Part shown: piece by piece, positions 35,013-46,621 of the stretch
Layout: every line of letters begins with the position of its first letter
How positions within the stretch are numbered: the stretch's first letter is position 1
Source of the DNA: Odobenus rosmarus divergens
Taxonomy: Eukaryota > Chordata > Mammalia > Carnivora > Odobenidae
Assembly (NCBI RefSeq): GCF_000321225.1
Contig: NW_004450402.1
Coordinates: 618,248-682,247 of the forward strand
Reading direction: 5' to 3'
Length of the DNA: 64,000 nucleotides
The notes under the pieces: generated by a model
Database searches by the model: none
Told to the model about the DNA's origin: nothing
What the model saw: the letters and a program-made list of their open reading frames with translations, nothing else
Position numbers and translations under genes: made by a program

Positions 35013-36244
35013 AAGCCACTTGATTATCTCATTTTTCTACCCTTTGTTCTATTGGCTTTATATTTTCATATTTTAACATCAAATTTTATTTGTATTTCTT
35101 ATCTATTTGGTTTACATTTAATGTATATTTCTGATTTACCATTGTTTATGCCACTCTCTTGTTGAATGTATCCCAATTTCTTATCAGTAATAACATCTAC
35201 CTCATATTTTCATTTATTCAGCAAACCTCATTACCTTTTACAGATTCTTTAGTATATACATGACTAGAGAGAGGGCATTTTATGAGGCCATATCATAAGG
35301 GCTCTGCTTAGCCAAAATCAATTTTTTACCACATTTTTTAAGAACGTATGAAAGGTATAACACATTTTCAATTATCTCCAGGTCTTGTCTTCTCCAGTAT
35401 TAGCACCAATCCAAATCATTAATATGAGAGAGGAAATAAGGGCACGTTATATGATTTTATGATCCTCTTTAATTTTGTTTGTTGTTATAACTCTTCCATT
35501 TGGAGAATTCTCAAAAAATGAGAGATTTACAGTTCTATTATTTCTAACTGAATGGCTTAGAAGAGTGAGTCAGTTTTTTCTTTAACATGTTGAATAATAT
35601 ATTCTGATGCTTTGCTGAACTAGTTGGGCCAAATATACACAGTTAAAGGAGCATATTAGTCATTGATTGTTGCTCTATCTTGGGAGGTTACAGAGTGGGA
35701 GTTTCTTACTTTTCTTGGTATGTACTTAAATTATCATTTGATTTAATATAGCATTATTTACACATGCAGATAATTTTGGTGTCTTATTTGGCATTAATTT
35801 GTATCTGTTAATTTGAAAACACCATTTAATGATTTCTTGTTTATTTTTCATCTATAATTAAATTAGAAGATAGCTTTGCAAGCTACTTCTTTATGTCATT
35901 GTCTTGTATGAGTCTCTTCCTAGACTCTATCCAAATAATTCAATCAATCCAAGGAGAATAATATAGTTTGGTCTATTTTCATGAAGTTAGCTAAGTTAAA
36001 AGCAGAGACCATTGATTCCCCTATATCCTATATTTGAATGACAATCAAGTAATTTCTTGAGAATCTAAAGTCCTCATCTACAAACAAACAAAACAAACAA
36101 GGAAACTAATGCTTCTGCAATTTATACTTTCCACTACTTATCAGTTTTCACAATTGCTATTGACAATATTATTGATTATTAGAGGCTCTTCAGTATGAAG
36201 ACTTTAGCTTTCAGAAACTACTATTGAAAATACAGGTATAAAGT
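35013..36244. other. Unassigned AT-rich sequence
   Basis: No gene or confident repeat. The T-rich beginning could be old LINE sequence. Confidence 0.35.
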
Positions 36245-36310
36245 GAAAAACACACATATATATAAAATATATATACATATGTATTTTGAAATATACATAT
36301 ATATTTTAAA
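36245..36310. repeat. TA-rich low-complexity tract
   Basis: ACACACATATATATAAAATA, then ATATACATATGTATTTTG and a mirror-like ATATACATATATATTTT. Confidence 0.7.
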
Positions 36311-36503
36311 ATAGCCTTATGGCCATTTATACCCAGAAAGCTCTGTATGGAAGGAAAAGTTTCATGATTTATTAGTTAATAAATACATCTTAGAATTTTA
36401 ATTGTCTAATTTTCATAGTCACTTTTCTATTTTGTGGACTTTCTCCCAACTGTAGTCTAGTGCAGTGGAAGGCATTAATGACTTTTCTAAAAACCCCAGC
36501 AGA

Positions 36504-36718
36504 GGGACGTCTGGGTTGTTCAGTTGGTTAGGCATCTGATTCTTGATTTCAGCTCGGGTCATGATTTCAGGGTCATGGGATTGAACTCCCCATCAGGCTC
36601 CATGCTCAGCAGGGTTCTGCTTGAGATTCTATCTCTCCCTCTCCTGCTGACCTTCCCCCGTCCCCTGCTCATGTACTCTTTCTCTCAAATAAATAAAATC
36701 TTTAAAAATAAAATAAGT
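36504..36718 (+). mobile_element. SINEC, older subtype, plus strand
   Basis: Head GGGACGTCTGGGTTGTTCAG, CTTGATTTCAGCTCGGGTC, GGGTCATGGGATTGAAC, then AAATAAATAAAATC. Same subtype as the copies at 34.3 and 51.2 kb. The possible TSD is weak (AAAACCCCAGCAGAG before, AGAACCCAAACAGAT after the microsatellite). Confidence 0.88.
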
Positions 36719-36752
36719 AAATGAATGAATGAATGAATGAATGAATGAATAA
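36719..36752. repeat. (GAAT)n at the SINE tail
   Basis: About eight GAAT units directly after the A-rich SINE tail, a common way for microsatellites to be born. Confidence 0.85.
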
Positions 36753-37259
36753 GAACCCAAACAGATCCAAGAGAAGAAACTACTTATACCTTCACAAAGA
36801 GTTGTAATTATTGCTGCCATTATTAAATATGACAAAATCACCAATTATTGGGCCCTTAAAAGTATCTGAGTTATATGATTTAATGCAGTTTGCTAAATTA
36901 AGTATATAATCTATAGTAGCTAGTTCTATGGATATTTCATTTTTAATTTTTACCTGGGAAAGTCATTTCTGGGTGTTTCCCAATCTCAGAATGCTTCCTT
37001 CTCAAAATCAATTCAATAACCACAACAAAGCCATTCCATAGTGATTGTGAATTAGAATGTCAATCTTATACTAATATCATTGTGAACCCATAGATATATA
37101 CATGTTTAATAGTTTCAGTCTATTGCAATTATTAGTATTATTACAGTTCAACGTGTCCCTTTTTGGTCCAGTAGGAATCTTAATGTTGTACTCTAATAGT
37201 TTCCTCAAAAAATGTCCATGAGAACAATATGTCCTGAGTTCTGCCTTGTGGGTGGCTAT
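36753..37259. other. Unassigned sequence
   Basis: No gene or recognised repeat. Confidence 0.4.
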
Positions 37260-38940
37260 TTGCTAAATGTTTGTTTTTCTGAATAAAAAATACTTGGATC
37301 ACACTTTTCTTTGGCATTGTGAATATATTATTACATTTTTTTTTCTGTCGTGAAGAATTGTTGTCAAAAAGTCTACTGATAATTTTATTTCCTTATAAGT
37401 TTTGTGCTTTTTTATTTCTAGGTGCCCTATATTTTTTTTTTATTCTAAGGTCAAGGAATTTTATTAGAATGTATTCTGATATTGGTTGTTAAGGGTCAAT
37501 ATCAAAACTTCAGTGTGCTCTCTTAATGTAAGTTTTTGTTTTTAGACAAGTATCTTTTAATTGTAGTTTTTAATATTTGTTTTGTTCTCTTGCTTTGATT
37601 TTCTTTTTCAGTGTTATCTGTCACCAGTGATATTTCTTATTATCTGTGAGTCTTCTTTGCCTATCTTCAATACATGCCACTTTCCCTTTTATTTTATTTT
37701 ATTTTTTAAAAGATGTTAAGTAATCTCTACAGTCAACATGGGGCTCAAACTCATGAGCCCAAGGTCAAGAGTCATGCACTCCACCAACTGAGCCAGCCAG
37801 GTGCTCCATGCCACTTTCTTTCTAATCCATCTTTTTTTTTCATTTCTTTTTGTTTTTCAAATTTTTCCTTGTATTTTCCTTTGTACTTTCTGCTTCTTTT
37901 ATTATATTAAGTACAGCATTTATTTGCTTCAGTGTTTATTCTATTTTAATCATTCTCAAATGTTTTTGTTTCTATTTCTAATTTTTTCCTCAGTTCTGTC
38001 ACTTTATTTCTGAGTTTATCTAATTCCGATTGGTACTGTATTTTCATGTCTTATGCCATTTTGATAATGTCTTTTAGCTTATTTTGAAATAGTTACAGTT
38101 TTGATCTAACACTTTTGATGGCAAAATTTCAGTCTGAATGGATATTATTCTGTTCTTTTATTGTTTTTTCTTGTTCTTATAATAATTTTATATGGGACTT
38201 GATCTTGATTTTTTTTGCTTATTTATTATGTGAAGTTGGTTTCAGTGATTTTTTAGGATAGTGTTTTCAACTTCACAGAACTCTTTCTTTTGTGTTTGGT
38301 GTAGTGCTCAAAAATATAACTGCTTGAGATTTCTCTGGCAGTATTCACCTCCACCACTTTGGTCTAGATGTTCTCTTTCCTTGCCTCTATGGTCTCTGCC
38401 AGTTCACTTTAATTTCACTTCCAGCAGATTCTTCTCACTGTTAAAGGTTGTTGCCAGTGTGTGTCTCTATCTTAGAAGGAATTCTGGTGGGTCAAAATTG
38501 TGAGCATATGGGGCTAGACTGCTCATTTTTCCTTATGATAGACTTCTTGCTTTGTCCATATTAGGGAATGTGGGAGGAAATGCCTCCTGATTTCACGTTC
38601 TTTTCTCAAATTGGCCTCCTATGCTTTCCGAGTGAATACCTGTTGGCTATTTTGAAGATTTCCTTTTCTCAGCCCAACACATGCCACCATATTGCTTCTT
38701 TCATTCTTCCATATAGAAAATGACATCATGTAGTCTTGTAGCTGTTGGAAGTCTGTCCTTACCTTCTTATATTTGGGATTTTATGGGGATATCTTGTTAC
38801 TTAGTTTTTTGCAAATGCGTTCCATGGGCTTCTTGGTTTTGCTTTCGAGAGGTTCTGTCCATTTTTGTGGGGGGTTTTAGAGAGACTGTTAAACAATGCT
38901 GCCCCCACAGCCATCCTTCCAGAACCCTTTCATTTATTTT
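37260..38940 (-). mobile_element. Possible very old L1 ORF1/5' region, minus strand
   Basis: The plus strand is strongly T-rich up to 38260 and then more balanced, the pattern of an inverted L1 with ORF1 followed by 5'UTR, as at 13.2-15.4 kb. Near the right end the minus strand shows GGATGGCTGTGGGGGCAGC. No motif is decisive. Plus-strand frames at 37801-38503 and 38720-38944 lack features of real proteins. Confidence 0.35.
37685..37806 (-). mobile_element. Short old tRNA-related SINE with 12-bp TSD
   Basis: Inverted sequence with AAAAGATGTTAAGTAATCTC, ACATGGGGCTCAAACTC, GTCATGCACTCCACCAACTG and AGCCAGCCAGGTGCTCC. This is the short carnivore SINE that lacks the CT-rich module. CATGCCACTTTC at 37673-37684 and 37807-37818 is an exact TSD. 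Confidence 0.88.
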
Positions 38941-40904
38941 TTAAACATCTGTTTAAATTAGGTATTTTTATCCTCTTTCTTTGGGATGGAAAACCTCATG
39001 CATCTAATATCTTATAACCATGAAGTTGTGTCATTATAAAACTATTGTTCTTTAAAACATAGTATTGACTTCCCTCTTCTATTATCTCTGGAAAACTTCA
39101 ATTTTGGAAGTAATGGTGAGAGCAGAGTGCCTAGATTACTATGAATCTTATATCCTTGCACAGGACATCTGGCGAGTAACTTTTTTTTTTCTTTCCAAAT
39201 TGGATATCCCAATATATGGTGTTTCCTTCCAAACATCAATGATAATGTAAGATCAGGCAATTTATTATAGCTACACTAATACCTATTTTAGTATTTATTA
39301 CTGAATTTAACCAATTTTGGGGGAGAACACATACACCAGAAGTACTCAAAACCTCAAGTTAATTATTTTATACATATCATATACCTTCTGGTAACCTCAT
39401 TCTCTGTCTGTAGCATTAACCTATTTTAAGCATTTCCATAGACAAATGGACCTAATTAGACAGTATTAATTGTTATATTTTGTTTACATGTAGAATTTTT
39501 CATTTCAATGTCCTTATCTCTGTAAGAAAGCATTATTGCTGGGTCAATAGGAGTGCAATATTAAGCATATGATTCTGACATCCTGTGCTATTGATTATCA
39601 TCACTCTTTAGGTTTATATAATTCAAGCAAATTCAGTTATGCTTACATTTAGTGCTTTGTTTCTTTCCATCTAAAGTGACTTTTTTCTTATTCCTTCATA
39701 GTTTTTCCTAGATTTACTAATTGTGCTTTTCTATTTCTACTAGATTTTAGCCATTTGCTATTTCTTTAAACCACATATTCTCTCTTTGATCAATACAGAG
39801 CACTCAATATATACCATACCTAAATCACAATAACATTATAGATTGGAGTAATGGGTCTTGCATTAGTGTGGATTTGTTTCAATGTTCCTCAGATTAGAGA
39901 AATTCTTTGAAAGAAGTAGGTTAGATCCTTCAGAAAGAGGCCAAAGACTTTTTAAACAATTTCCTAGTCTGCAAGCAATTTCTAGTCTCTGAAATTTTGC
40001 CTAAATTCCATTGATTGCAGAATAACGTATTTCAAATTAGGAAAAAGATTCCCCTCTTTCCCAAAGGGAAGAAAATAGCAACCTTTAGGAATTGGTCACA
40101 GGGGATTTTACCTTGTGAGATGAAAACATCACATTGTGGCCTCATATAGAAAACAAGTATATCACAAATATTAAGATCTCACATGCAAGATTCCTAGAAA
40201 TAAGCTATGGTGTTTTCTGTATGCTTAGTTCACATTCATTCATTTTCTATATTCCATTCAAAGATATGTGAATCAATGCAGATTTCTAAGACTTTAAAAA
40301 GTGTGTATAAATTGCATGAATGCACACAAATACAATTCCTACATTTGTTGTGAATTTCATAAAACATAAATCTATGTCTTCATAGACCAAAACTCCAAAA
40401 ATGTGGTTTTCTTTCTTAAAAAGAAAATAATTTTCAACCTATTTAAGTCAATAAGTACGTTTAATCCATGCATAAACTCTCAATTTCTTTAGCTCTATAG
40501 TCTGTTTATTCCTTTAAGAATTTGATGAAGTTTTAATCAGTTTAACATCTCTGAAAACCTGGATTTCAGTTGTGTCTCTCTGGGAAATTACCTAAGGATT
40601 GTTTAAAATTGCCTTAAGAGTCTCATCACACTTCTGGTTTACTCATCCTTGCTATTTATAGCCACATGCTTTCAAAAAATTAACTATGGAACCCCTGCAG
40701 GACTTCTCATTTCTAAACAAGTCTCCAAGGAGCAATAAAATGTTATATATTAGATACAAAATCCATTATGGGGCATACTAGATGAAGATTGTAGAAGAAC
40801 AACACATTTTTGCATCTTCTATGGAACAAGTTTGGGCAAGAAAATGCCCTAAAATAAGCACATGCAGAATTTGACTGGGAAAAATTTTTTCCATATGTGT
40901 ATTT
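38941..40904. other. Unassigned AT-rich sequence
   Basis: Overlapping short frames at 39042-39260 on opposite strands have no recognisable features. No repeats recognised. Confidence 0.35.
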
Positions 40905-41340
40905 CAGTTATCTATTGCTGGGTAACAAAGCACTCAAAAATTTAGTGGCTTAACACAGGGATGATTCATTATTTCTCACAGTGCTGTTGTTGATCAGTCA
41001 GTTGGGCACTTCTCCTCCACATGTCCTATCTGAGGTCACTTGTGCAGCTGCGCTCAGATGGGAGCTCACCGAGGGCTGGGGCATCCAAGATGAGCCCTCT
41101 TCCTCCACAGAGCCTCCCACATTTAGTAATTTCATCTGAACTTCTTTACAGCATGGCAACTGAACTCCAAGGACAGTTTTCCAAGAGGGTAATCTTCCAT
41201 GTGTGTTTACATTATATGTTGCTTTCATCACACTTGCTCATCTCTCATTAGCCAAACAAGTCTCTTGGTCAAGCCCAGAATCAGTGTGGAAGGAGTGAAT
41301 GCCAGGGGTTATTGTTCCTTGTGGGCCATAATATAGGTCT
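40905..41340. mobile_element. Ancient mammalian repeat, LTR- or transposon-like, family not assigned
   Basis: TTATCTATTGCTGGGTAACA followed by GTGGCTTAACACAGG, TTATTTCTCACAGTG, GGTCACTTGTGCAGCTGCG and later GTGTGGAAGGAGTGAATGCC is a layout shared by many mammalian copies starting TTATCTATTGCTGCATAACA. I know the repeat by sight but cannot name it safely. Frames of 76-77 codons on both strands are chance. Confidence 0.5.
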
Positions 41341-42287
41341 ATACTGTGTATGTATGTGTGTGTTTAAAAAAATTACCAACATATATTAGGATAATTAATT
41401 AGACAAAATATATATACTTATAATTTAATTTTTATGAAACTTACATCCACTAAAAATTATATTACTGTTTTTCTCTTAGTTTGATAGCTAACATTTCAAT
41501 TTTTCTTTAGATTAAAAGTCCTTTAAATTTGTTTCTTATGAATTCTAATTTGGAGTATCTACCCTCTCTGTGTCTCTATTTAATAATTATTTAAATGAAT
41601 TTTTGTGATGATTAATGTATTAAAGATGTGGCCAATAATTGTTCATACTATGTACTACAAAGAGTACTGCACAAAGAGGCGCAATTCTCATGATACAGAT
41701 TTGTATTGTTTAAATGTTCTTATGTTTCAATATAAAATTATGCCCAGGCATGAGCAATTTATAAATTTATAACAAAAACTTTCAGCAGATGGGAATGAGC
41801 TGTCTTGTGTCAATGAAATCAATATATTGAAATAATTTTATGAAATTGGAAGTGTTGTTATTGTTAGTTTAGGATCATTGAAAGAGTGAGCTTAATAATC
41901 AAAATTCCAATATTGATTACGCACCATCAAAAATAAAATACACAAGGAGCTACTTTCCTAACCATGCAGATCACTGAGTACATTAGTTACTGAATTATTT
42001 TGCTATATCACATTTATAATTTATTTTGTTTTTATGTTTATTTACCAAAATAATATGGTTTACTTCCTATTTCAACATACCAAAAGTTTCATTATGACAC
42101 AAAACACAGTGGCTAGTAGACATTTACCATGAACAATTTTAAAAACAAAAATTGAGATTTCCATGTTATTATCTGCCAATTATACCATGATTATTTAATT
42201 TTTTATGGATTTTGTGATTAAATGTATTCATTCTTTACATTTTAAAGGCTTTATAGAGTTCTCCCAAGTGTTAGAAAAACGTTGTTT
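41341..42287. other. Unassigned AT-rich sequence
   Basis: No gene or confident repeat. Confidence 0.4.
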
Positions 42288-42304
42288 AAAAAAGATTATC
42301 AATA

Positions 42305-42525
42305 GGGGCATGCCTGGGTGGCTCAGTCGGTTGTCTGCCTTCAGCTCAGGTCATGATCCTACCGTCCTGGGATGGAGTCTTGCATACGGTTCCCTGTTCA
42401 GTGGGGAGCCTGTTTCTCCCTCTTCTTCAGTCCCTTCCTCCCACCCCACCCTCGTGCACTCTCTTTTGCTCTTTCTCTCTCTCTTGCTCTGCACTCTTTC
42501 TCTCTCAAATAAATAAAATCTTTTA
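42305..42525 (+). mobile_element. SINEC, plus strand, with 17-bp TSD
   Basis: GGGGCATGCCTGGGTGGCTC head, CTCAGGTCATGATCCTACC, an expanded CT-rich region and AAATAAATAAAATC tail. AAAAAAGATTATCAATA (42288-42304) and AAAAAAGATTACCAATA (42526-42542) flank it. A 103-codon frame starting at 42205 runs into the SINE and is not a gene. Confidence 0.93.
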
Positions 42526-42542
42526 AAAAAAGATTACCAATA

Positions 42543-43589
42543 TTAGAAAATAGAAAATTGGAAAATAGAGAAAATTAAGAGAAAAATATTTAGTCATTGC
42601 ATATTCTTTTAGAAAATGAAAAAGTCACCAGAAAAACCATAAATAAAGAAAAATGTTTCAGTTCTATTTGTTTCAGTGGAAGGAAGTACTTGTGGTACAG
42701 AATATGAATTTCACTTCTACTTTCAGGTCAGCCTAAATTTGTTTAAAAAGTACACATGGGAAAGAAACCTGGAGGAATTAGTTTAATCAAATGAATTTTA
42801 TGACAATTTCAATACTTTGCCTTACAATTTGAATATTGAACACTATACACTCTTGTTGGAAATTTTCCATCAAGACATTTTAACTTTCCAAAGCACAGTA
42901 GAAGTAGGAGGTTGTCTAAAACTTATCTAGTTCACCAATTATTTGAAATGATGAAAAAAGTTAGATGCTAATTATTTATTCTAACGTTAATAATTTGGCT
43001 TTATTTATAGATCATAAATTTACTGGGGATAGAAAGTAAAAATGAAGAAGTATCAGAAGTTACAAAGTTTGGCAGCATTTATCACATATCCATAGCAAGC
43101 ACAAAGAAATTAAATGCTTAGCATATCAACAATAACGTTTTAATTTAAAATTGAAATACAAATTTAAATTATGTATGACTGATGGTGCTGCAGAACAGAG
43201 TGCATATGAAATTGAGAAAATAGTTATTATATTAATGTCAAATGTACAATATCCATTATTCTAATTTTTGGTGAGTTAGGTATATGAGATATTGTATTAA
43301 ATACAGAAACTAGTCCTATAGAAAATGATATATTAAGTAACATTGAAACAGTCATAAAATTTTATTTTATGATGCAGGTAAGATGTAAAATTTTTTATAA
43401 CAAATTATTATTAAAAATGATCTCTTAAATATCCCAGTTAAAATTTAATTTTTTATTATCTTATGTTTAATAGATTATATAATCTATACATAATAACTTT
43501 ATGCTTATTTTAATTATTATAGAGAAAATGAGGAATTTCTAGCTTCAAAATTGTTGCTTGAGGAGGGGTATTTTCTTTTTTTAATCAAA
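42543..43589. other. Unassigned, very AT-rich
   Basis: No gene or repeat landmarks recognised. Confidence 0.4.
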
Positions 43590-44094
43590 ATTTTAGTTCA
43601 TTTATTATTATTTTTTATTTATAATATTTTTGAGTATCATTGACAAATATATTACATTATTTTCAGGTGTACAACATAGTGAGTCAACTTCTCTATATGC
43701 TATGCTGTGCTCACAGTATAGCAACCACCTGTCACCATGTGACACTATTGAATACCACTGGCTATATTCCCTATGTTGTACCTTTTATTCCTCTGACTTA
43801 TTCATTTCATAACTGGAAGCCTGTATCTCCCACTCCCCTTCACCCATTTTGTCCATTCCTCCACTTCCCTTCCCTCTGGCAACCATCAATTTGTTCTCTA
43901 TAATTAAGAGTCTGTTTCTTAGCTTCTCTCTCTCTCTCTCTTTTTCTCCCCTTTACTCATTTGCTTTGTTTCTTAAATTCCACATACAAGTGAAACCATA
44001 TGGTATTTGTCTTTCTGACTGACTTACTTCATTTAGCATTATACTCTCTAGTTCTATCAATGTCACTGAGAATGGCAAGGTTTCATTCAGATAC

Positions 44095-44200
44095 ATATAT
44101 TATATATATGTTATATAATACATATATGTTATATATTATATCAGGACACAAAATGAGACACATAGATCAATGGAACAGAATAATATATATATATATATTT
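44095..44200. repeat. TA microsatellite enclosing an inverted L1 snippet
   Basis: TATATATATGTTATATAATA-type sequence on the left and a TA run at 44183-44200 on the right surround 44144-44183. Confidence 0.75.
44144..44183 (+). mobile_element. 40-bp L1 ORF2 snippet in inverted orientation
   Basis: GACACATAGATCAATGGAAC here is the plus-sense form of an ORF2 stretch encoding RHIDQWNRI. The same segment occurs in minus sense in this L1 at about 45195-45230 (CCACTGATCTATGTGTC). A piece about 1 kb upstream in the element therefore reappears inverted, inside a TA tract. Confidence 0.7.
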
Positions 44201-45645
44201 CTTTCTTTCTTTTTGATAACTGAGTAATATTCCAATATATATATATTTCTTCTTTATCCATTCATTAGTCGATGGACATTTGGGCTCTTTCCATAGTTTG
44301 GCTATTGTTGGTAATGCTGCTATAAACATCAGGGTGCACGTATCCCTTTAAATTAGTATTTTTGTATCCTTTGGGTAAATACCTAATAGTGTAACTTCCT
44401 AGAGTAGTTCTATTTTTAACTTTCTTAGGAACCTCCATACTGTTTCCCACAGTGGCTGTACCAGTTTGCATTCCCACCAACAGTGTAAGAGGGTTCCTCT
44501 TTTTCCACATCCTCACCAAAATCTGTTGTTTCCCGTGTTATTCCTGTCATCCTGACAGGTGTGAGGTGGTATCTTATCATGGTTTTGATTTGTATTTCCC
44601 TGATGATGAGTGATGTTGAGCATCTTTTCATGTGTCTGTTAGCCATCTGGATGTCTTCTTTGGACAAATGTCTATTCATGTCTTCTGTCCATTTCTTAAC
44701 TAGATTACTTGTTTTTTTGGATGTTGAGTCTGATAAGTTCCTTATAGATTTTGGATACTAACCCTTTATCAGATATGTCATTTGCAAATATCTTCTCCTG
44801 TTTTGTTGTTTGCCTTTTAGTTTTGTGATTGTTTCCTTCACAGTGCAGAACTTTTTATTTTGATGTAGTTCCTATAGTTTGTTTTTGCTTTTGTTTCCTT
44901 TGCCCCAGGAGACATATCTAGAAAAAAAAAAGCTGATGTCAAAGAGGTTACTGCCTGTGTTCTCCTCTAGGATTTTTATGGTTTTAGGTATCACATTTAG
45001 GTCTTTCATCCATTTTGAATTTATTTTTGTGTTTGGTGTAGTAAAGTGGTCCAGTTTCATTCTTTTGTATGTTGCTGTCCATTTTTCCTAACACTATTGG
45101 TTGAAGAGACTGTCTTTTTCCCATTGGATGTTTTTTTCTGCTTTGTCAAAGATTAATTGACCATATAGTTGTGAGTTTACTTCTGGGTTTTTATTGCGTC
45201 CCACTGATCTATGTGTCTCTCTTTGTGCCAGTACCATACTCCTTTGATCACTACAGCTTTGTAATATAACTTGAAGTCTGGAATTGTGATGCCCCCAGCT
45301 TTGCTTTTCTTTTTCAAGTTTGCTTTGACTATTCAAGGTCTTTTGTGGTTCCATACAAATTTTAGAACAGTTTGTTAGAGTTCTGTGAAAAATGCTATTG
45401 GTATTTTGATAGGGATTGCATTAAATCTGTGGATTGCTTTGGGTAGTATGGACTTTTTAACAATATTTGTTCTTCCAATCCATGAGCATGGAGTGTCTTT
45501 CCATTTCTTTGTGTCATCTTCAATTTCTTTCATCAGTGTTTTATAATTTTCAGAGTACAGGTTTTTCACCTCTTTGATTAGGTTTATTCCTAGGTATCTT
45601 ATTATTTTTGGTGCAATTGTAAATGGGATGTTTTGGTCTTTAGAT

Positions 45646-46170
45646 TTCACATATGGACAAGGATATGGAGGAAAAAAGATCCCTTGTGTACTGTTGGTGG
45701 GAACATACATTAGTACAGCCACCATGGAAAACAGCATGGAGATTCCTCAAAAAATTAAAAACAGAAACATCATATGATCCAATAATTCCGTTTCTGGATA
45801 TTTACCCAAAGAAAACAAAAACACTAATTCTAAAAGATATATGCATCCTTATGTTTATTGCAGCATTATTTATAATAGCCAAGATATGGAAGAAACCTAT
45901 GGGTCCATTGATAGAAGAATGGATAAAGAAAATGTGGTATATATATATAAAATACTGGCATATATAATAATTGATATACATTATATAATTGGCATATCTA
46001 TAATATACTGGTATATATAATATATACTATATATAACATAATATTACACAGCCATAAAAAAGATAAGATCATGCTATTTGTGATGACATGAATGGGGCTA
46101 GAGATTATTATGCTAAATAAAATAAATAAGATTCAGAAAGATAAATACCATATGCTTTCACTCATATACA
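45646..46170 (+). mobile_element. L1 ORF2 C-terminal fragment, plus strand, head to head with the previous L1
   Basis: Plus-sense ORF2 end: [68 protein letters not shown], then a TA expansion (45937-46045), CACAGCCATAAAAAAG and CATATGCTTTCACTCATATA. It has neither a 3'UTR nor poly(A). Its content overlaps that of 44000-44480 on the opposite strand, so the two are not parts of one inverted insertion. Confidence 0.85.
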
Positions 46171-46420
46171 GGGCATCTTTTTCTAATCTGCACAACAGTG
46201 TTATGTGAGCTTGTGGCAGAGATGGAAATAACATACATAGATGTAATCTAAATGTCCCAGACCTCAGCTGGTGGGAGGGAACCTCAACTAGCTGTGCCCC
46301 TCACTATTGATCCTGGTATCAACCCCTTTTCAAGTGCTCAAGTATTTTTTTGCAATCTCCTGGGATATTATATTTATATAATAAGAAATAGAGAAAAAGC
46401 TTTAAAAATAAGCACCTCCA

Positions 46421-46604
46421 GGGGCGCCTGGGTGGCTCAGTCGTTAAGCATCTGCCTTCGGCTCAGGTCATGATCTCAGGGTCCTGGGATCGAGCCCTGC
46501 ATCGGGCTCCGTGCTCAGCAGGGAGCCTGCTTCTCCCTCTCCCACTCCCCCTGCTTGTGTTGCCTCTCTCTCTGTGTCTTTCTCTGTCAAATAAAATATT
46601 AAAA
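46421..46604 (+). mobile_element. SINEC, plus strand, with 17-bp TSD
   Basis: Near-consensus young SINE: GGGGCGCCTGGGTGGCTCAG, GGTCCTGGGATCGAGCCC, CCCACTCCCCCTGCTTGTG, CAAATAAAATATT tail. AAAAATAAGCACCTCCA at 46404-46420 and AAAAATAAGCACCTTCA at 46605-46621. Confidence 0.95.
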
Positions 46605-46621
46605 AAAAATAAGCACCTTCA

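Larger units (their letters stand above)
43590..45645 (-). mobile_element. L1, minus strand, 5'-truncated within ORF2, 3'UTR present
   Basis: From right to left (minus sense): an ORF2 segment after the reverse transcriptase (45640, with RYLGINL and [10 protein letters not shown]), then WMKDLNV, the C-terminal block with [20 protein letters not shown] (44679 on), the ORF2 end near 44000, 3'UTR with ATTAAGAGTC...AACCATCAATTTG complement and an A-rich end near 43590. Several short frames (44265-45737) preserve pieces, but frameshifts and stops break ORF2. No RT catalytic core remains. Confidence 0.85.

Noticed and set aside
40998..41251. Opposing 76-77-codon frames
   Set aside because: They lie inside a recognisable ancient interspersed repeat and have no features of real proteins.
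43590..46170. Twin-priming as explanation of the head-to-head L1 pair
   Set aside because: In twin priming the inverted part lies upstream of the other in the element. Here both contain the same ORF2 end, so they overlap.
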